53,460 bases of DNA from an uncultured Acidimicrobiales bacterium. Its GTDB lineage: Bacteria; Actinomycetota; Acidimicrobiia; Acidimicrobiales; SHLQ01. Each line of letters opens with the position of its first letter. Positions within the stretch are counted from its first letter, which is position 1. Positions 26,301 through 35,187 of the stretch are shown one piece after another. The position numbers and the translations under genes are program-made. Below the pieces are notes generated by a model. The model had not been told where the DNA came from. It worked only from the letters and a program-made list of their open reading frames with translations, and ran no database searches. The stretch lies in the NCBI GenBank assembly GCA_938038785.1, contig CALHTB010000026.1:1-53460 (forward strand), read 5' to 3'.

Positions 26301-26811
26301 TGCGACGAAGCCCGCGGCCACCGCCACCGGCCGCTGCTTTGACGAAGATCGGAAAGCCGATGTCGTTCGCCAAGCTCAAAGCTTCGGACGCGTCCTCGAT
26401 GGGAGGCGACTGTTGCAAGACCGGAAGGTTGGCGGCTTCGGCGGCTTCGCGTGCCCGCATCTTGTTGCCAGTCAGTTCGAGGACGCCAGACGATGGGCCG
26501 ACGAAGATGATGCCAGCGGCCTCGCACGCCTCGGCCAGATCTGGGCTTTCCGAGAGGAAGCCATAGCCGGGGTAGATGGCATCTGCACCAGCGCTGAGCG
26601 CAGTCTGCACGATGAGGTTGTGGTCGAGGTACGCCCGAACGGGATGACCGCGCTCGCCGATCTCGTAGGCCTCGTCAGCCTTGATGCGATGCAGACCCGC
26701 GCGGTCTTCATACGGGTGCACCGCCACTGTCGAAATGCCGAGCTGTGTTGCGGCCCGGAACGCACGAATAGCGATCTCACCGCGGTTTGCCACCAACACC
26801 TTTTTGATCAT
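23395..26811 (-). CDS. pyc: Pyruvate carboxylase
   Basis: 1138 residues, full length for the single-chain enzyme. Domains in order: biotin carboxylase (about 1-450; KVLVANRGEIAIR start, GGGGRGLR ATP-binding loop, EMNPRIQVEHTVTEE catalytic segment); carboxyltransferase (about 525-900; DTTLRDAHQSILATRVR metal-site motif); and a C-terminal biotin carboxyl carrier domain with Lys1090 in EAMKMESS as the biotinylated residue. It converts pyruvate, bicarbonate and ATP to oxaloacetate, refilling the TCA cycle. The neighbouring citrate synthases use its product. The start is ATG with AGGTGA upstream. Confidence 0.97.
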   Translation of the reverse strand: MIKKVLVANRGEIAIRAFRAATQLGISTVAVHPYEDRAGLHRIKADEAYEIGERGHPVRAYLDHNLIVQTALSAGADAIYPGYGFLSESPDLAEACEAAGIIFVGPSSGVLELTGNKMRAREAAEAANLPVLQQSPPIEDASEALSLANDIGFPIFVKAAAGGGGRGLRRIEDPADLVAAVDAARREAESAFGDSTVFLEEAMTDVRHIEAQVLADKHGDVVHLFERDCSVQRRFQKVVELAPAPHLDAGVRSELLDGAVRFARSIDYANAGTVEFLVDKSGRHVFIEMNPRIQVEHTVTEEVTDVDLVESQLRIASGESLTDLGLSQDTIEVRGYAMQCRVTAEDPANDFRPDTGRILAYRPATGPGVRLDGCVYQGVEITPYFDSMIEKITCRGRDFPTVIRRLQRTLAEYRVRGVATNQPFLRAILADEQFISGAVTTNFIDQRPELTAASVGANRATRLLRYLADITVNQPHGPAPTRIDPSSKLAPRPTVEPPAGSRQRLLELGPEKFAAELRAQTAIGITDTTLRDAHQSILATRVRSIDLVAGARQIAHTMPELFSLECWGGATFDVALRFLHEDPWERLERLREAAPNICTQMLLRGRNTVGYSPYPDTVAKSFVAEAAESGMDIFRVFDAFNSLDQMRPAIEAVLEVGAVAEGTICYSGDLSNPGEDLYTLDYYLGVAEELIDAGVHILCVKDMAGLLRADAAKTLVSALRERFDAPVHLHTHDTSGGQVATYLAAIDAGVDAIDAASPPLSGMTSQPSMGAVVSMTDNTERASGVRLDAIGDLEPYWEAVRQVYAPFEAGLQSPTSTVYRHEIPGGQLSNLRSQARALGLGHRFEEVEDLYAACNELLGRPIKVTPSSKVVGDLALHLVASGVTPEQLLNEPETVDLPDSVVGFLHGELGTPPGGFPEPFRSKAIEGRTWEPHREELAPADEAGLAGDDRRATLNRLLFPGPSADQAEKRARYGDLSVLPSPLFWYGLDPQAEEASVGLGRGVRLLLGLRSVGEANDDGIRRVSFVVNGQTRDIDTRDRSVSSSHTESERVDPSRPGHVGAPFRGVVNVAVAVGDEVAAGDSVAVIEAMKMESSISAPIDGTVERIVAALGSSLEGGDLILEIRPVGLSASPETDIGA

Positions 26812-26930
26812 CGTTCACCTCTCCCGGTCCGATCGTAGTTCGTGTTCCATCGGTCCTAAGTCGACGATCGTCAAGCTCAACCGAGAGCGTCGGGAGATGC
26901 GGGAAGTCTGGACGTGCGCGAGACTTCGCT

Positions 26931-27902
26931 ATGCGCGCAATCCAAGTGTCAGAAGTTGGTGGGCCCGACACCCTCAAGCTGGTAGACCTCGATCGACCCG
27001 AACCTGGTGCCGGCGAGGTGGTCGTCGACGTCGCCGCCGTCGGCGTCAACTTCATCGACACTTACCAACGCGGTGGCCTGTACCCCATGGAGCTGCCTCT
27101 CATCCCCGGGCCCGAGTGTTCAGGAACCGTCTCGGCTGTCGGAGCCGAAGTCACCGACTTCGCCGTCGGCGATCGGGTGGCCGTGGCGGCTGGAAGCGGA
27201 AGTTATGCCGAAGCTCGAGTTGCTCCAGCTGCCCAATGCGTGGCCGTTCCCGAAGCCATGTCGCTCGAGAACGCAGCGGCTGCTTATCTCCAGGGGATGA
27301 CCGCCCACTACCTGGCGATCGACACCTACCCGTTGCGGGACGGAGATCGCTGCCTGATCCACGCCGGGGCGGGCGGCACTGGCCGCCTGCTCATTCAGCT
27401 GGCCAAGCATGCTGGCGCCGAAGTGTTCACGACGGTGGGTACGCCCGCCAAAGCCGAGATCGCAGCATCTGCGGGTGCCGACCACGTCATCAACTACACC
27501 GAGCACAACTTTGCTGACGAGGTCCGACGCATTTCTGGCGAGGACAAGCCGCTCGATGTCGTATACGACGGCGTTGGCGCGTCGGTGTTCGACGACAGCC
27601 TCGGCCTGTTACGCAAGCGCGGGCTTATGGCGACCTTCGGGAACGCATCGGGCCCGGTGCCACCAATAGCACCGTTGACCCTGTCGCAAGCGGGTTCGTT
27701 GTTCTTGACGCGCCCGACGTTGTTTGACTACGTGGCCACCCGAGACGAGCTCGTCGCCCGAGCCACCGATGTGTTCGAACGAATCGCAGCCGGAACTCTC
27801 GATGTCTCGATAGGTCAAACCTACGCACTCGAAGACGCAGCCCAAGCCCACATCGATCTCGAAGGCCGTAAGACCAGCGGAAAGCTCCTCATCATCCCGT
27901 AA
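26931..27902 (+). CDS. Quinone oxidoreductase (zinc-independent MDR superfamily)
   Basis: 323 residues, MDR fold. It shows VGVNFIDTYQRGGLYP, typical of the NADPH:quinone oxidoreductase branch, and the cofactor loop HAGAGGTGRLLIQLAKHAGAEV; no structural zinc cysteines are present. It likely reduces quinones or enones with NADPH in the cytoplasm. It is divergent from pyc with a 119-bp gap, and convergent with the SDR gene. The ATG at 26931 directly precedes the family's RAIQVSEVGGPD start. Confidence 0.9.
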   Translation: MRAIQVSEVGGPDTLKLVDLDRPEPGAGEVVVDVAAVGVNFIDTYQRGGLYPMELPLIPGPECSGTVSAVGAEVTDFAVGDRVAVAAGSGSYAEARVAPAAQCVAVPEAMSLENAAAAYLQGMTAHYLAIDTYPLRDGDRCLIHAGAGGTGRLLIQLAKHAGAEVFTTVGTPAKAEIAASAGADHVINYTEHNFADEVRRISGEDKPLDVVYDGVGASVFDDSLGLLRKRGLMATFGNASGPVPPIAPLTLSQAGSLFLTRPTLFDYVATRDELVARATDVFERIAAGTLDVSIGQTYALEDAAQAHIDLEGRKTSGKLLIIP

Positions 27903-27957
27903 CACCGGCGTTTTTCTGAGCACTACCCACCCATACCGTGCACCAAACTCAGAAGAA

Positions 27958-28707
27958 CTATCGGCCGCCTGCGACATCGATGAGAGCGCCGCTTACGTAG
28001 CTGGCCTCGTCACTTGAGAGCCACAGGATCATGTTGGCCACCTCTGCAGGCTCTCCGCCGCGACCCATCGGAATCGCTGGTGCCACTCGGTCGATGCGGT
28101 TCGGCTCTCCGCCAGATGCATGAATATCGGTGTGAATCGGCCCAGGTCGAACACAGTTGACCCGCACGCCAACCGGGCCAAGTTCCTTGGCAAGGCCAAT
28201 TGTTGCCGAATCAACGGCACCCTTTGTTGCGGCGTAGTCGACGTATTCGAACGGTGAGCCCAATGTCGATGCCTTCGACGAGACGTTCACGATCGAACCG
28301 CCCGCGCCGCCGCGGTCGGTGCTCATTCGACGGGCCGCTTCGCGCATGCACAACAGCGCTCCGGTGACGTTCACATCAACCACCCAGGCAATACGTTCGG
28401 CGGTGAAATCGACCAGCTTGCCTTGTTGACCCAGCACACCGACGTTGTTGACGAGCGCAACCGGCACCCCGAGTTCCTTCTCGCAGGTGTCGAACATGGC
28501 CAGCACATCATCTTCGGAGGACACGTCGGCTTTCGCGGTCACGACCTTCGCTCCATGGGACTCACAGCTGGCCTTTACGAGGTCGGCTGCCCCGGGATTT
28601 GAGACGTACGAAAAGCAGATGTCGTAGCCGGACCTTGCGGCCTGTTCGGCGCACGCAGCGCCAATTCCACGAGAACCACCGGTGATCAAAATGACTGGTC
28701 GCGACAT
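27958..28707 (-). CDS. Short-chain dehydrogenase/reductase
   Basis: 249 residues, classical SDR length. The cofactor motif TGGSRGIGAA lies at about 9-18, the NNVG motif near residue 90, the catalytic Ser in NVSSKAS, and the Tyr-x-x-x-Lys pair in DYAATKGAV. It oxidises or reduces an unknown alcohol/ketone with NAD(P)(H). The frame is open 29 codons further upstream, but the ATG at 28707 (MSRPVILITGGSRG) gives the normal family N-terminus and avoids overlap with the upstream permease gene. Nothing in the context narrows the substrate. Confidence 0.92.
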   Translation of the reverse strand: MSRPVILITGGSRGIGAACAEQAARSGYDICFSYVSNPGAADLVKASCESHGAKVVTAKADVSSEDDVLAMFDTCEKELGVPVALVNNVGVLGQQGKLVDFTAERIAWVVDVNVTGALLCMREAARRMSTDRGGAGGSIVNVSSKASTLGSPFEYVDYAATKGAVDSATIGLAKELGPVGVRVNCVRPGPIHTDIHASGGEPNRIDRVAPAIPMGRGGEPAEVANMILWLSSDEASYVSGALIDVAGGR

Positions 28708-28738
28708 ATTCCTCGACCCTACTTCGCGGCTACGCCAA

Positions 28739-29475
28739 CTAGAGCAACTTGACGACGAGCGAAATGGCCGAGCATCCCAGCAATACAAGGACAATTCGTT
28801 CGAACGCCTCGAGCGAGACCCGTTCGCGCAACGTCTTGCCCAACGGAAAGATTAGGTAGCTCATGGGGATCAGCGCCACGCTGAGGAGGAACAGCGTCAT
28901 GGTGAACAGCCCTTGGGCCGCGAGAACCACAATCTGCACCAGCCCGCTCAGCGCGAACACGGTTGCGATCGAGAAGATGTAGGCATCTCGGCCGATGCCG
29001 ACGCTGAGAAACCACGGCGACACGATTGGGCCGGAGATCCCAGCTGCACCTTGGAAACCTCCGGCCACAACTCCCACCGGTGCGGCGAGTCGTCGGCTCT
29101 GGGATTCGGAGAGGTCGGCGGACCCTGGGCGGAGTCGGTTGATGAGGAACAGCACGATGGCAACGACGAGCACAATCCGCAACGAGCGGTCGGGAAGGAT
29201 TGGCAATAGCAGCGTGCCGATGGCCGCGCCGACGACGGTGCCTCCCAAAAAGGCAGGAAGTGTGCGGGCTTCGGACTGATGATCACGCATCGACAACATC
29301 AGCTTGCCGTTCAACATAAAGTTCGATGGGGCGACGATGACGATTGCTTCGGCCACATCGATGAACAGCACGAGTACCGGCAAGAGCACGAGCGGGTAGC
29401 CATGCCGGTGGTGCTCTTGACGAGCGCGGCGATGGCACCGACCGCGAGGACGACGGCGATTTCTCCGTTACTCAT
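28739..29475 (-). pseudogene. TauE/SafE-family sulfite exporter-like permease, broken by a single-base frameshift
   Basis: The ATG at 29475 opens a frame giving MSNGEIAVVLAVGAIAALVK and then STTGM, a normal TauE first helix. At 29401-29403 the frame is lost, and the family sequence continues one frame over as GYPLVLLPVLVLFIDVAEA. One missing G in the ATGGGC context explains this exactly; repaired, the product is about 245 residues with some seven to eight helices, normal for TauE/SafE. The remaining frame can also be opened by GTG at 29389, giving a protein that lacks the first helix. It lies 18 bp downstream of the LysR gene. It may be a recent mutation, a sequencing error, or programmed frameshifting (less likely). 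Confidence 0.75.
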
Positions 29476-29493
29476 GTGAGGTGTTCATGGGGG

Positions 29494-30381
29494 CTATTCG
29501 ATCGTCGCTGCGCTTACCAGCATGGCAATGAACCGCTCCAATGCCGCAGACGGTGGGCGATCGTTTCGTTGGGCCAGCATGAGCACGCGTTCTGCGAGCG
29601 GTGTTGCGAACGCGGGCTTCAATGCGTGGGGTTCACGTTCAGCATCGGCGGTGACCAGAACGGTCCAACCCATGCCCAGGCGGACCATCTCGCGAAGCAC
29701 GGTTGGCTGCGAGCTCTCGGCCACCACGTCATAGTTCGCACCCCGCTCACGCAAGGCCCGTCCGATCAACTCGCGGGTTCGCGATGATTCTGGGAAGGCC
29801 ACCCACGGCCCCCACTCCCCCGCCTGCTTTGGCCGAACCCCAGGAGGCGCATAGATGTTCAGAGGCTCAGCCACGACGGGGCGCATAGCGAGGTCCTGTG
29901 CCTCGTCGGGCGCCACCGCGATCACTACGTCAAGGTCACCAGATCGGAGCATCGCAAAGAGCTCTGTCGAAGGCCGAACGGTGAGATGCACCGCCAGGTC
30001 GGGGTGCAGCGATCGGAAGCGCACAAGAGCGTCGCCAAAGTGATGCACCGCCGCGGTGTCGATCATTCCCGCCCGGATCGTACCTACATCACCGCTCTGG
30101 CTCAGCGTGGCCCAACGTTCAAGTGCGCCAAGCTCATCGAGAATTCGGCGGGCATGGCCAACTGCGATAGACGCTTCAGCGGTCGGTACCCGACGCCGCC
30201 CCTCTTTGGCGAACAAGACGACCCCTAAACGACGTTCGAGCTCGGCGATGCCCTGCGTGAACGCTGAGGTCGTGATGTTCAGTTCTTTGGCTGCGTCGGT
30301 CCAACTGCCGTGCTCGACGGCCGCGGCCAGGTAGCGAAGCTGCTTTGGGCTTGGGGGATCTGGTCGCATCGTCTCGGTCAC
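29494..30381 (-). CDS. LysR-family transcriptional regulator
   Basis: 295 residues. An N-terminal winged HTH (about 14-73; LRYLAAAVEHGSWTDAAKEL) is followed by a periplasmic-binding-protein-like effector domain. It is co-oriented with the broken TauE/SafE gene, 18 bp ahead of it, which is a common regulator-permease pair, and is divergent from the inositol-phosphate synthase gene with 90 bp between starts. The start may be GTG at 30381 or ATG at 30369. The inducer is unknown. Confidence 0.92.
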   Translation of the reverse strand: MTETMRPDPPSPKQLRYLAAAVEHGSWTDAAKELNITTSAFTQGIAELERRLGVVLFAKEGRRRVPTAEASIAVGHARRILDELGALERWATLSQSGDVGTIRAGMIDTAAVHHFGDALVRFRSLHPDLAVHLTVRPSTELFAMLRSGDLDVVIAVAPDEAQDLAMRPVVAEPLNIYAPPGVRPKQAGEWGPWVAFPESSRTRELIGRALRERGANYDVVAESSQPTVLREMVRLGMGWTVLVTADAEREPHALKPAFATPLAERVLMLAQRNDRPPSAALERFIAMLVSAATIE

Positions 30382-30471
30382 CGGGCCGTCTCTTTCACAC
30401 TACTGGCAATAGCTTAAGAGTTGCTTATGTATTATAGAACTCACCGAAGCAGTTCCGTAGTGTCCACTACC

Positions 30472-31776
30472 ATGACTGAACCTCGAACTATTGCCCCCGC
30501 CTCCGGCAAGCTCGGCTTGCTGATGCCCGGACTTGGCGCCGTTGCCTCGACCCTCATTGCTGGTGTACTTCACTCCCGCCAGACCGGTGAGGCTCCACTC
30601 GGCTCGGTATCGCAAATGGCCCACATTCGTTTGGGCAAGCGCGAAGAGAACCGCAACCCACTTATCAACGAGTTCGTTCCACTCGCCGACCTCAACGACC
30701 TCGTCTTTGGTGGTTGGGATCCGCTCTCGCCAAACGCACTCGAAGCTGCTCGCCATGCTGGCGTAATGAAAGACGCAGACCTCGCCGCGATCTCTGGCGA
30801 GCTCGAAGGCGTCGTGGCCATGGATGCCGTCTTCGACCAGAAGTGGGTCAGCCGCATCGAAGGTGTTCGGGTCAAGAAAGAGACCAACATGTGGGAGCAG
30901 GCCGAGGCCCTCATTGCTGACATCGAGCGCTTCCGCACCGAAAACGACTGCGAACGCCTCGTCATGGTGTGGTGCGGGTCGACCGAAGCCTTCCAAGAAC
31001 CGTCCGATGTTCACGCTTCGATCGATGCCTTCGAAGCAGGCCTCAAGGTCAACGACGACAACATCTCGCCCAGTCAGATCTACGCCTACGCCGCACTCCA
31101 GTCGGGCGTACCATTCGCCAACGGCGCCCCAAACCTGACTACCGATCTTCCCTGCATCGTTGAACTCGCCGAGCGCGAAGGCGTGCCAATCGCTGGCAAG
31201 GACTTCAAGACCGGCCAGACCCTCATCAAGACGCTGATCGCCCCCGGCCTCAAGAGCCGCATGCTCGGTATCCGCGGTTGGTACTCAACGAACATCCTCG
31301 GCAACCGTGACGGAGAGGTGCTCGACGCACCAGAGAACTTCCAAACCAAGGAAAACTCGAAGCTGGGCGTGCTCGACACGATCCTGCAGCCCGAGGTCTA
31401 CCCGTCGTTGTACGGCAACATCGACCACAAGGTTCGGATCGACTACTACCCACCCCGCGGCGACGAGAAAGAGGGCTGGGACAACATCGACATCTTCGGC
31501 TGGCTCGGCTACCCCATGCAGATCAAGATCAATCTGCTCGCCCGCGACTCGATCCTGGCCGCACCGATCGTCCTCGACCTCGCCTTGTTCATGGACCTTG
31601 CGTCACGCGCTGGAGAGTCCGGCGTGCAGGAATGGCTGAGCTTCTACTTCAAGGCTCCGCAGTCGGCCACGGTCAACGACCCCGAGCACGACATCTTTAT
31701 CCAGCAGACCAAGCTGAAGAACACGCTGCGCGAATGGATGGGCGAAGTCCCAGTTACCCACTCAGAGGCCGGCTGA
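30472..31776 (+). CDS. ino1: Inositol-1-phosphate synthase
   Basis: 434 residues from the ATG at 30472 (the frame is open earlier, but the family starts near here). The cofactor segment LLMPGLGAVASTLIAGV and the strongly conserved stretch GKDFKTGQTLIKT...MLGIRGWYSTNILGN are diagnostic. It converts glucose 6-phosphate to 1D-myo-inositol 3-phosphate with NAD+ as cofactor. In Actinobacteria this feeds mycothiol, phosphatidylinositol and related glycolipids. It stands alone downstream of a divergent LysR gene and precedes the TauD-family gene on the same strand. Confidence 0.95.
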   Translation: MTEPRTIAPASGKLGLLMPGLGAVASTLIAGVLHSRQTGEAPLGSVSQMAHIRLGKREENRNPLINEFVPLADLNDLVFGGWDPLSPNALEAARHAGVMKDADLAAISGELEGVVAMDAVFDQKWVSRIEGVRVKKETNMWEQAEALIADIERFRTENDCERLVMVWCGSTEAFQEPSDVHASIDAFEAGLKVNDDNISPSQIYAYAALQSGVPFANGAPNLTTDLPCIVELAEREGVPIAGKDFKTGQTLIKTLIAPGLKSRMLGIRGWYSTNILGNRDGEVLDAPENFQTKENSKLGVLDTILQPEVYPSLYGNIDHKVRIDYYPPRGDEKEGWDNIDIFGWLGYPMQIKINLLARDSILAAPIVLDLALFMDLASRAGESGVQEWLSFYFKAPQSATVNDPEHDIFIQQTKLKNTLREWMGEVPVTHSEAG

Positions 31777-31858
31777 TGCTCGTCTCCGGCATCTCCTGAC
31801 CCGACAACGCGAAAGACTCGGCTGTTACCCTCATCGTTAGAACTCGGGGGAGGCCTTG

Positions 31859-32917
31859 ATGACATTTGACCAGCGAGTCGATCACCCATCGGCGTGGCGG
31901 GGCGCGGACTTCGACTCTGTTGACGACGTGAGTATTACGCTCACACCGGCGCATCTTGACGCACTCGACACGGCGCTTCGGTCGGTGCAAAAGGCCGGTC
32001 TCACCGTTGACACCGTCGAGCGCGAGCACTTCAACCTCTCGGGCATCGCCAACGACGTGGCCGATATCGAACACCAGATCTTGCACGGCAAGGGCATCGT
32101 CATCCTTCGTGGATTTCCGGTCACCGAGTACTCGCTCGAAGAGATAGAGCTCATGTACTGGGGCCTCGGATGCCATTTCGGAACCGGCGAATCTCAGTCG
32201 ACGCTCGGAGACAGGGTTGGCCGTGTGGAGGACGTGTCGGGCAAGGACCGGAACCAGCGGGCCTATCGCAACAGCGTCGATCTGCTGATGCACACCGACC
32301 TCACCGACATCATCGGCATGCTCTCGATACGCAAGGCCGCGAGTGGTGGACTGAGCACCTATGTCAGCGCCGCATCCATCCATAACGAGATCGTTCGCAC
32401 CCGTCCCGAGTTGCTCGAGACGCTCCAACGCGGCTTTCACTATCACCGATTTGGCGCCGAACCGGCCGGGGAGTCCCCGGTAACACCACATCGCATCCCC
32501 GTACTCTCGGAACGGGACGGATTTCTGAGCGCACGAATTGTTCCGGACTACGTGTACATGGCCGCCGAGGAACTTGGGGTGCCACTCACCGAGCTCGAAC
32601 TTGAGGCGCTCGACTACTTCAACGAACTCGCCATTCGGCCAGACCTGCGCTTCGACGTGATGCTCCAGCCCGGAGACCTCAGCTTCATCAATAACTTCAC
32701 GGTGTTGCACACACGGGATGCCTTCTACGACGGCCCAGCCCCTGAGGAGAAGCGACTCTTGCTACGGCTGTGGTTGTCTTCGGACTATGAGCGCCCGGTC
32801 GTCGATTCGCTGGAGATGTTCACGAAAGCTGGCATCGAGCACGACGCCGGACGCGATACCTACTACACCGGCCCGACCGATCCGCTGTCGCAACTCGGGC
32901 CAAATCGCCGCAGCTAG
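31859..32917 (+). CDS. TauD/TfdA-family Fe(II)/2-oxoglutarate dioxygenase
   Basis: 352 residues from the ATG at 31859, which is preceded by GGGGAGG at five bases; a TTG one codon upstream is less likely. The facial triad is visible: His145 and Asp147 (LLMHTDLTD) and His284 (VLHTRDAF), with an arginine-rich KRLLLRLWLS after it for 2-oxoglutarate. Such enzymes oxidise a C-H bond with O2 and 2-oxoglutarate. The substrate is unknown. It is followed by a convergent methyltransferase gene only five bases away. Confidence 0.85.
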   Translation: MTFDQRVDHPSAWRGADFDSVDDVSITLTPAHLDALDTALRSVQKAGLTVDTVEREHFNLSGIANDVADIEHQILHGKGIVILRGFPVTEYSLEEIELMYWGLGCHFGTGESQSTLGDRVGRVEDVSGKDRNQRAYRNSVDLLMHTDLTDIIGMLSIRKAASGGLSTYVSAASIHNEIVRTRPELLETLQRGFHYHRFGAEPAGESPVTPHRIPVLSERDGFLSARIVPDYVYMAAEELGVPLTELELEALDYFNELAIRPDLRFDVMLQPGDLSFINNFTVLHTRDAFYDGPAPEEKRLLLRLWLSSDYERPVVDSLEMFTKAGIEHDAGRDTYYTGPTDPLSQLGPNRRS

Positions 32918-32922
32918 CCCGC

Positions 32923-34179
32923 CTACCAGTCGATTCGCAGTGGCATGTCCGACTGACCGTCGATGGTCTTGGTCGCCAGGATCTGCATCAACGTCAGCGC
33001 GTTCTCCTCGAACGCAACAGCTGACGCCGCCATGTATAGCCGCCACACCCGTGCCCGTCCGGGGGAGGTGAGGCGAACCGCCTCATCCCAATTCGCCTCC
33101 AGAGCATCGACCCAGATTCTCAAGGTCTTTGCGTAGTGCTCACGGAACGATTCCATATGTCGGACCTCGAACCCATTGGCGTTGATCGCTGAGACAACCT
33201 TGCCGGGCTCGAGCAATTCACCATCTGGAAAGACGTACCTCGAGATGAAGCCGTTCGGGTCCGTGTGTGATCGGCCGATGTCCACTCCCCAACTGATCGC
33301 ATGATTGAGCAGACGGCCACCAGGGCGCAACAGGTCCTCGATTTGTCCGAAGTACTCGGCAAGACGGTCCTCTCCAACATGTTCGAACATGCCAATGGAG
33401 GAAACCGCGTCGAATGGCCCATCAGCTATCTCGCGATAATCCTGAAGCCGAAGCTCGATTCGATCGGTCAAACCAGCGGCGGCGACCCGCTTCTCGGCGA
33501 GCTCCAATTGCTCTTTCGAGATCGTGACGCCCACCGCTTCGACCCCGTAGGTCTTTGCTGCGTGAATGACCATCTCGCCCCAACCGCAACCAATGTCGAG
33601 CAATCGCATCCCCGGCTCAAGTCCAAGTTTGCGACAGATCAAGTCGTACTTGTTGAGCTGTGCCTGTTCGAGGGTGTCGTCGTGCGAATCGAAGACCGCA
33701 CACGAATAGGTCATCGTCGGACCGAGAAACAGGCCGTAGAACTCGTTCGATACGTCGTAGTGCGACGAAATCGACTGCTTGTCGCGCTGGAGGGAGTGCA
33801 GAGCACCGGTGGGCCGAGCTTCCTCCTCGGGAATCGGCGGCCGGCGCTGACCCCGAAAATCACTGATCTTCTCGATACCCACGAGATTCGCGATGTCTTT
33901 GACAAGGTCACGGCTGAGCGAGATCTTGCTCGCCTGCTCACGAATCGATAGGGCGTTGTAGATGGGCCCGTCGATCTCGACATCACCGGCCACGAAAGCC
34001 CGAGAAAAGGCAAGCTCGCTGGCCCGACCTAACGCGAGGCGTCGAAAGAAGTCCGGTGAGGTTATTCGAATGACCGTCGACGCGTCTGCGCGCCCAACTG
34101 ACGATCCGTCGAAACACTCGACCCGAAAGCCCCCTGGGTCGTCACCAAAGACCTTACGCAAAACTCTCTCCGCAGACAT
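32923..34179 (-). CDS. Cyclopropane-fatty-acyl-phospholipid synthase-type SAM methyltransferase
   Basis: 418 residues. The N-terminal lipid-binding-like part (about 1-130; SPDFFRRLALGRASELAFSR) is followed by a SAM methyltransferase domain with LDIGCGWGEMVIHAA as motif I, GVTISKEQLELA as the CFA-type post-motif, and SIGMFEHVG. Such enzymes transfer a methylene or methyl from SAM to unsaturated acyl chains of membrane lipids. The ATG at 34179 (MSAERVLRKVFG) is preferred to one 15 codons upstream, because an 18-bp palindrome lies in between. It is on the same strand as the EPS operon but 110 bp after it. Confidence 0.9.
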   Translation of the reverse strand: MSAERVLRKVFGDDPGGFRVECFDGSSVGRADASTVIRITSPDFFRRLALGRASELAFSRAFVAGDVEIDGPIYNALSIREQASKISLSRDLVKDIANLVGIEKISDFRGQRRPPIPEEEARPTGALHSLQRDKQSISSHYDVSNEFYGLFLGPTMTYSCAVFDSHDDTLEQAQLNKYDLICRKLGLEPGMRLLDIGCGWGEMVIHAAKTYGVEAVGVTISKEQLELAEKRVAAAGLTDRIELRLQDYREIADGPFDAVSSIGMFEHVGEDRLAEYFGQIEDLLRPGGRLLNHAISWGVDIGRSHTDPNGFISRYVFPDGELLEPGKVVSAINANGFEVRHMESFREHYAKTLRIWVDALEANWDEAVRLTSPGRARVWRLYMAASAVAFEENALTLMQILATKTIDGQSDMPLRIDW

Positions 34180-34195
34180 ACTCACCCCGTCGCTA

Positions 34196-34213
34196 CGGTG
34201 CCCGCGGGCACCG
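34196..34213. promoter_or_regulatory. 18-bp perfect palindrome before the CFA-synthase-like gene
   Basis: CGGTGCCCG-CGGGCACCG, perfectly symmetric, 17-34 bp upstream of the ATG at 34179 and 77 bp after the sulfotransferase stop. Having no loop it suits a protein-bound operator better than a terminator, though a weak hairpin remains possible. Confidence 0.4.
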
Positions 34214-34289
34214 ATCTCTATCATCGCAAGTGAACAAACCCGGAGAAAAATCGTGTCATTCCATTCTTGGCGATTGACGATGCGTGTCG

Positions 34290-35174
34290 CTACAACCAGC
34301 TGATTGCGTTAGGGCCGAGGAGTTCTCGGAGACGAGCGTTGCTCTCTTCGAACACAGGGCCAAACTTGGCCCGGATCCCGGGATCGACCGGGTCGTACTC
34401 GCGCTTGTTGTACAGCGGGTAGTCGACGCCCGACATCGGTGGCAGACCAAGGAAGTCGGTTGCGACACGAACTGTTTCTTCGGGGCGCTCGGATAGGGCC
34501 GCCGAATCGAGCACGAGCACATTGTCTCGGCCGAAGAGGTCGAAATAGCGCTCGAGCTGTTCGGCGTATTGCCCACGCGACAGGTAGGCGTGGTGAATAT
34601 GAGGCTTGGAGACGTACGTCGGATCGGCGATCAACTTGTCGACCTCGCCGGCGAGACGACTCTCTTCGGCCTCGAACGCCGCTTCAAGCTCGAGGGTTTC
34701 GAAGCCGCGCTTCACCTCGTGGTTGTGATGAGAGATTGCTCGGTCGAGAGGTTCACGCAAAACGGCGATAATGCGAGCGTTTGGCGTGACCGAGTGGATT
34801 CGACCGGGCATGGTCGGACCAAAGAGGTAGTACGGTGCGCCTTCGCCAACCGCTGGTTCGGCTCCGTGCTCGGCGGCTTGTGCCTTCAGCGTGGCGCTCC
34901 GAGGAAAGTTACTCCGGTACCAGCTCACCGACTCGTGAAAGTTGGTGTCGTAGTAGTGGACTCCCTTTGCGCGCCGTGGTCCATGCACCAGCTCGTGGGC
35001 AAGGAGATAGATGAACAACGACGTGGTACCGCCGCGCTGGGTTCCAACCACGTAGAAGTTTGGAAGCGAACGTTGCCTCGGATCTAAACGACCAACGTTC
35101 CGGTTTAACCACACATAGGCGTCGCGAACGGGTTCTGGGAGTGCGGATTTACCGAGCGCTTTGCGACCGATCAT
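34290..35174 (-). CDS. Sulfotransferase
   Basis: 294 residues with a sulfotransferase domain. The 5'-phosphosulfate loop is VGTQRGGTTSLF (43-54) and the 3'-phosphate site is VLREPLDRAISHH, with Arg140 and Ser148. It transfers sulfate from PAPS to a hydroxyl, most likely on a glycan, in view of its operon. It is the last gene of the EPS operon, 13 bp after the APH-fold gene, and joins the fused sulfotransferase encoded upstream, giving the locus two sulfotransferase domains. No PAPS-synthesis genes are in the window. Confidence 0.9.
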   Translation of the reverse strand: MIGRKALGKSALPEPVRDAYVWLNRNVGRLDPRQRSLPNFYVVGTQRGGTTSLFIYLLAHELVHGPRRAKGVHYYDTNFHESVSWYRSNFPRSATLKAQAAEHGAEPAVGEGAPYYLFGPTMPGRIHSVTPNARIIAVLREPLDRAISHHNHEVKRGFETLELEAAFEAEESRLAGEVDKLIADPTYVSKPHIHHAYLSRGQYAEQLERYFDLFGRDNVLVLDSAALSERPEETVRVATDFLGLPPMSGVDYPLYNKREYDPVDPGIRAKFGPVFEESNARLRELLGPNAISWL

Positions 35175-35187
35175 CGAGGTCCAATCA

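Noticed and set aside
27903-27957. Terminator between the quinone oxidoreductase and SDR genes
   Set aside because: Only 7-bp arms, TTCTGAG/CTCAGAA, with a loop of over 20 bases were found, which is too weak to call.
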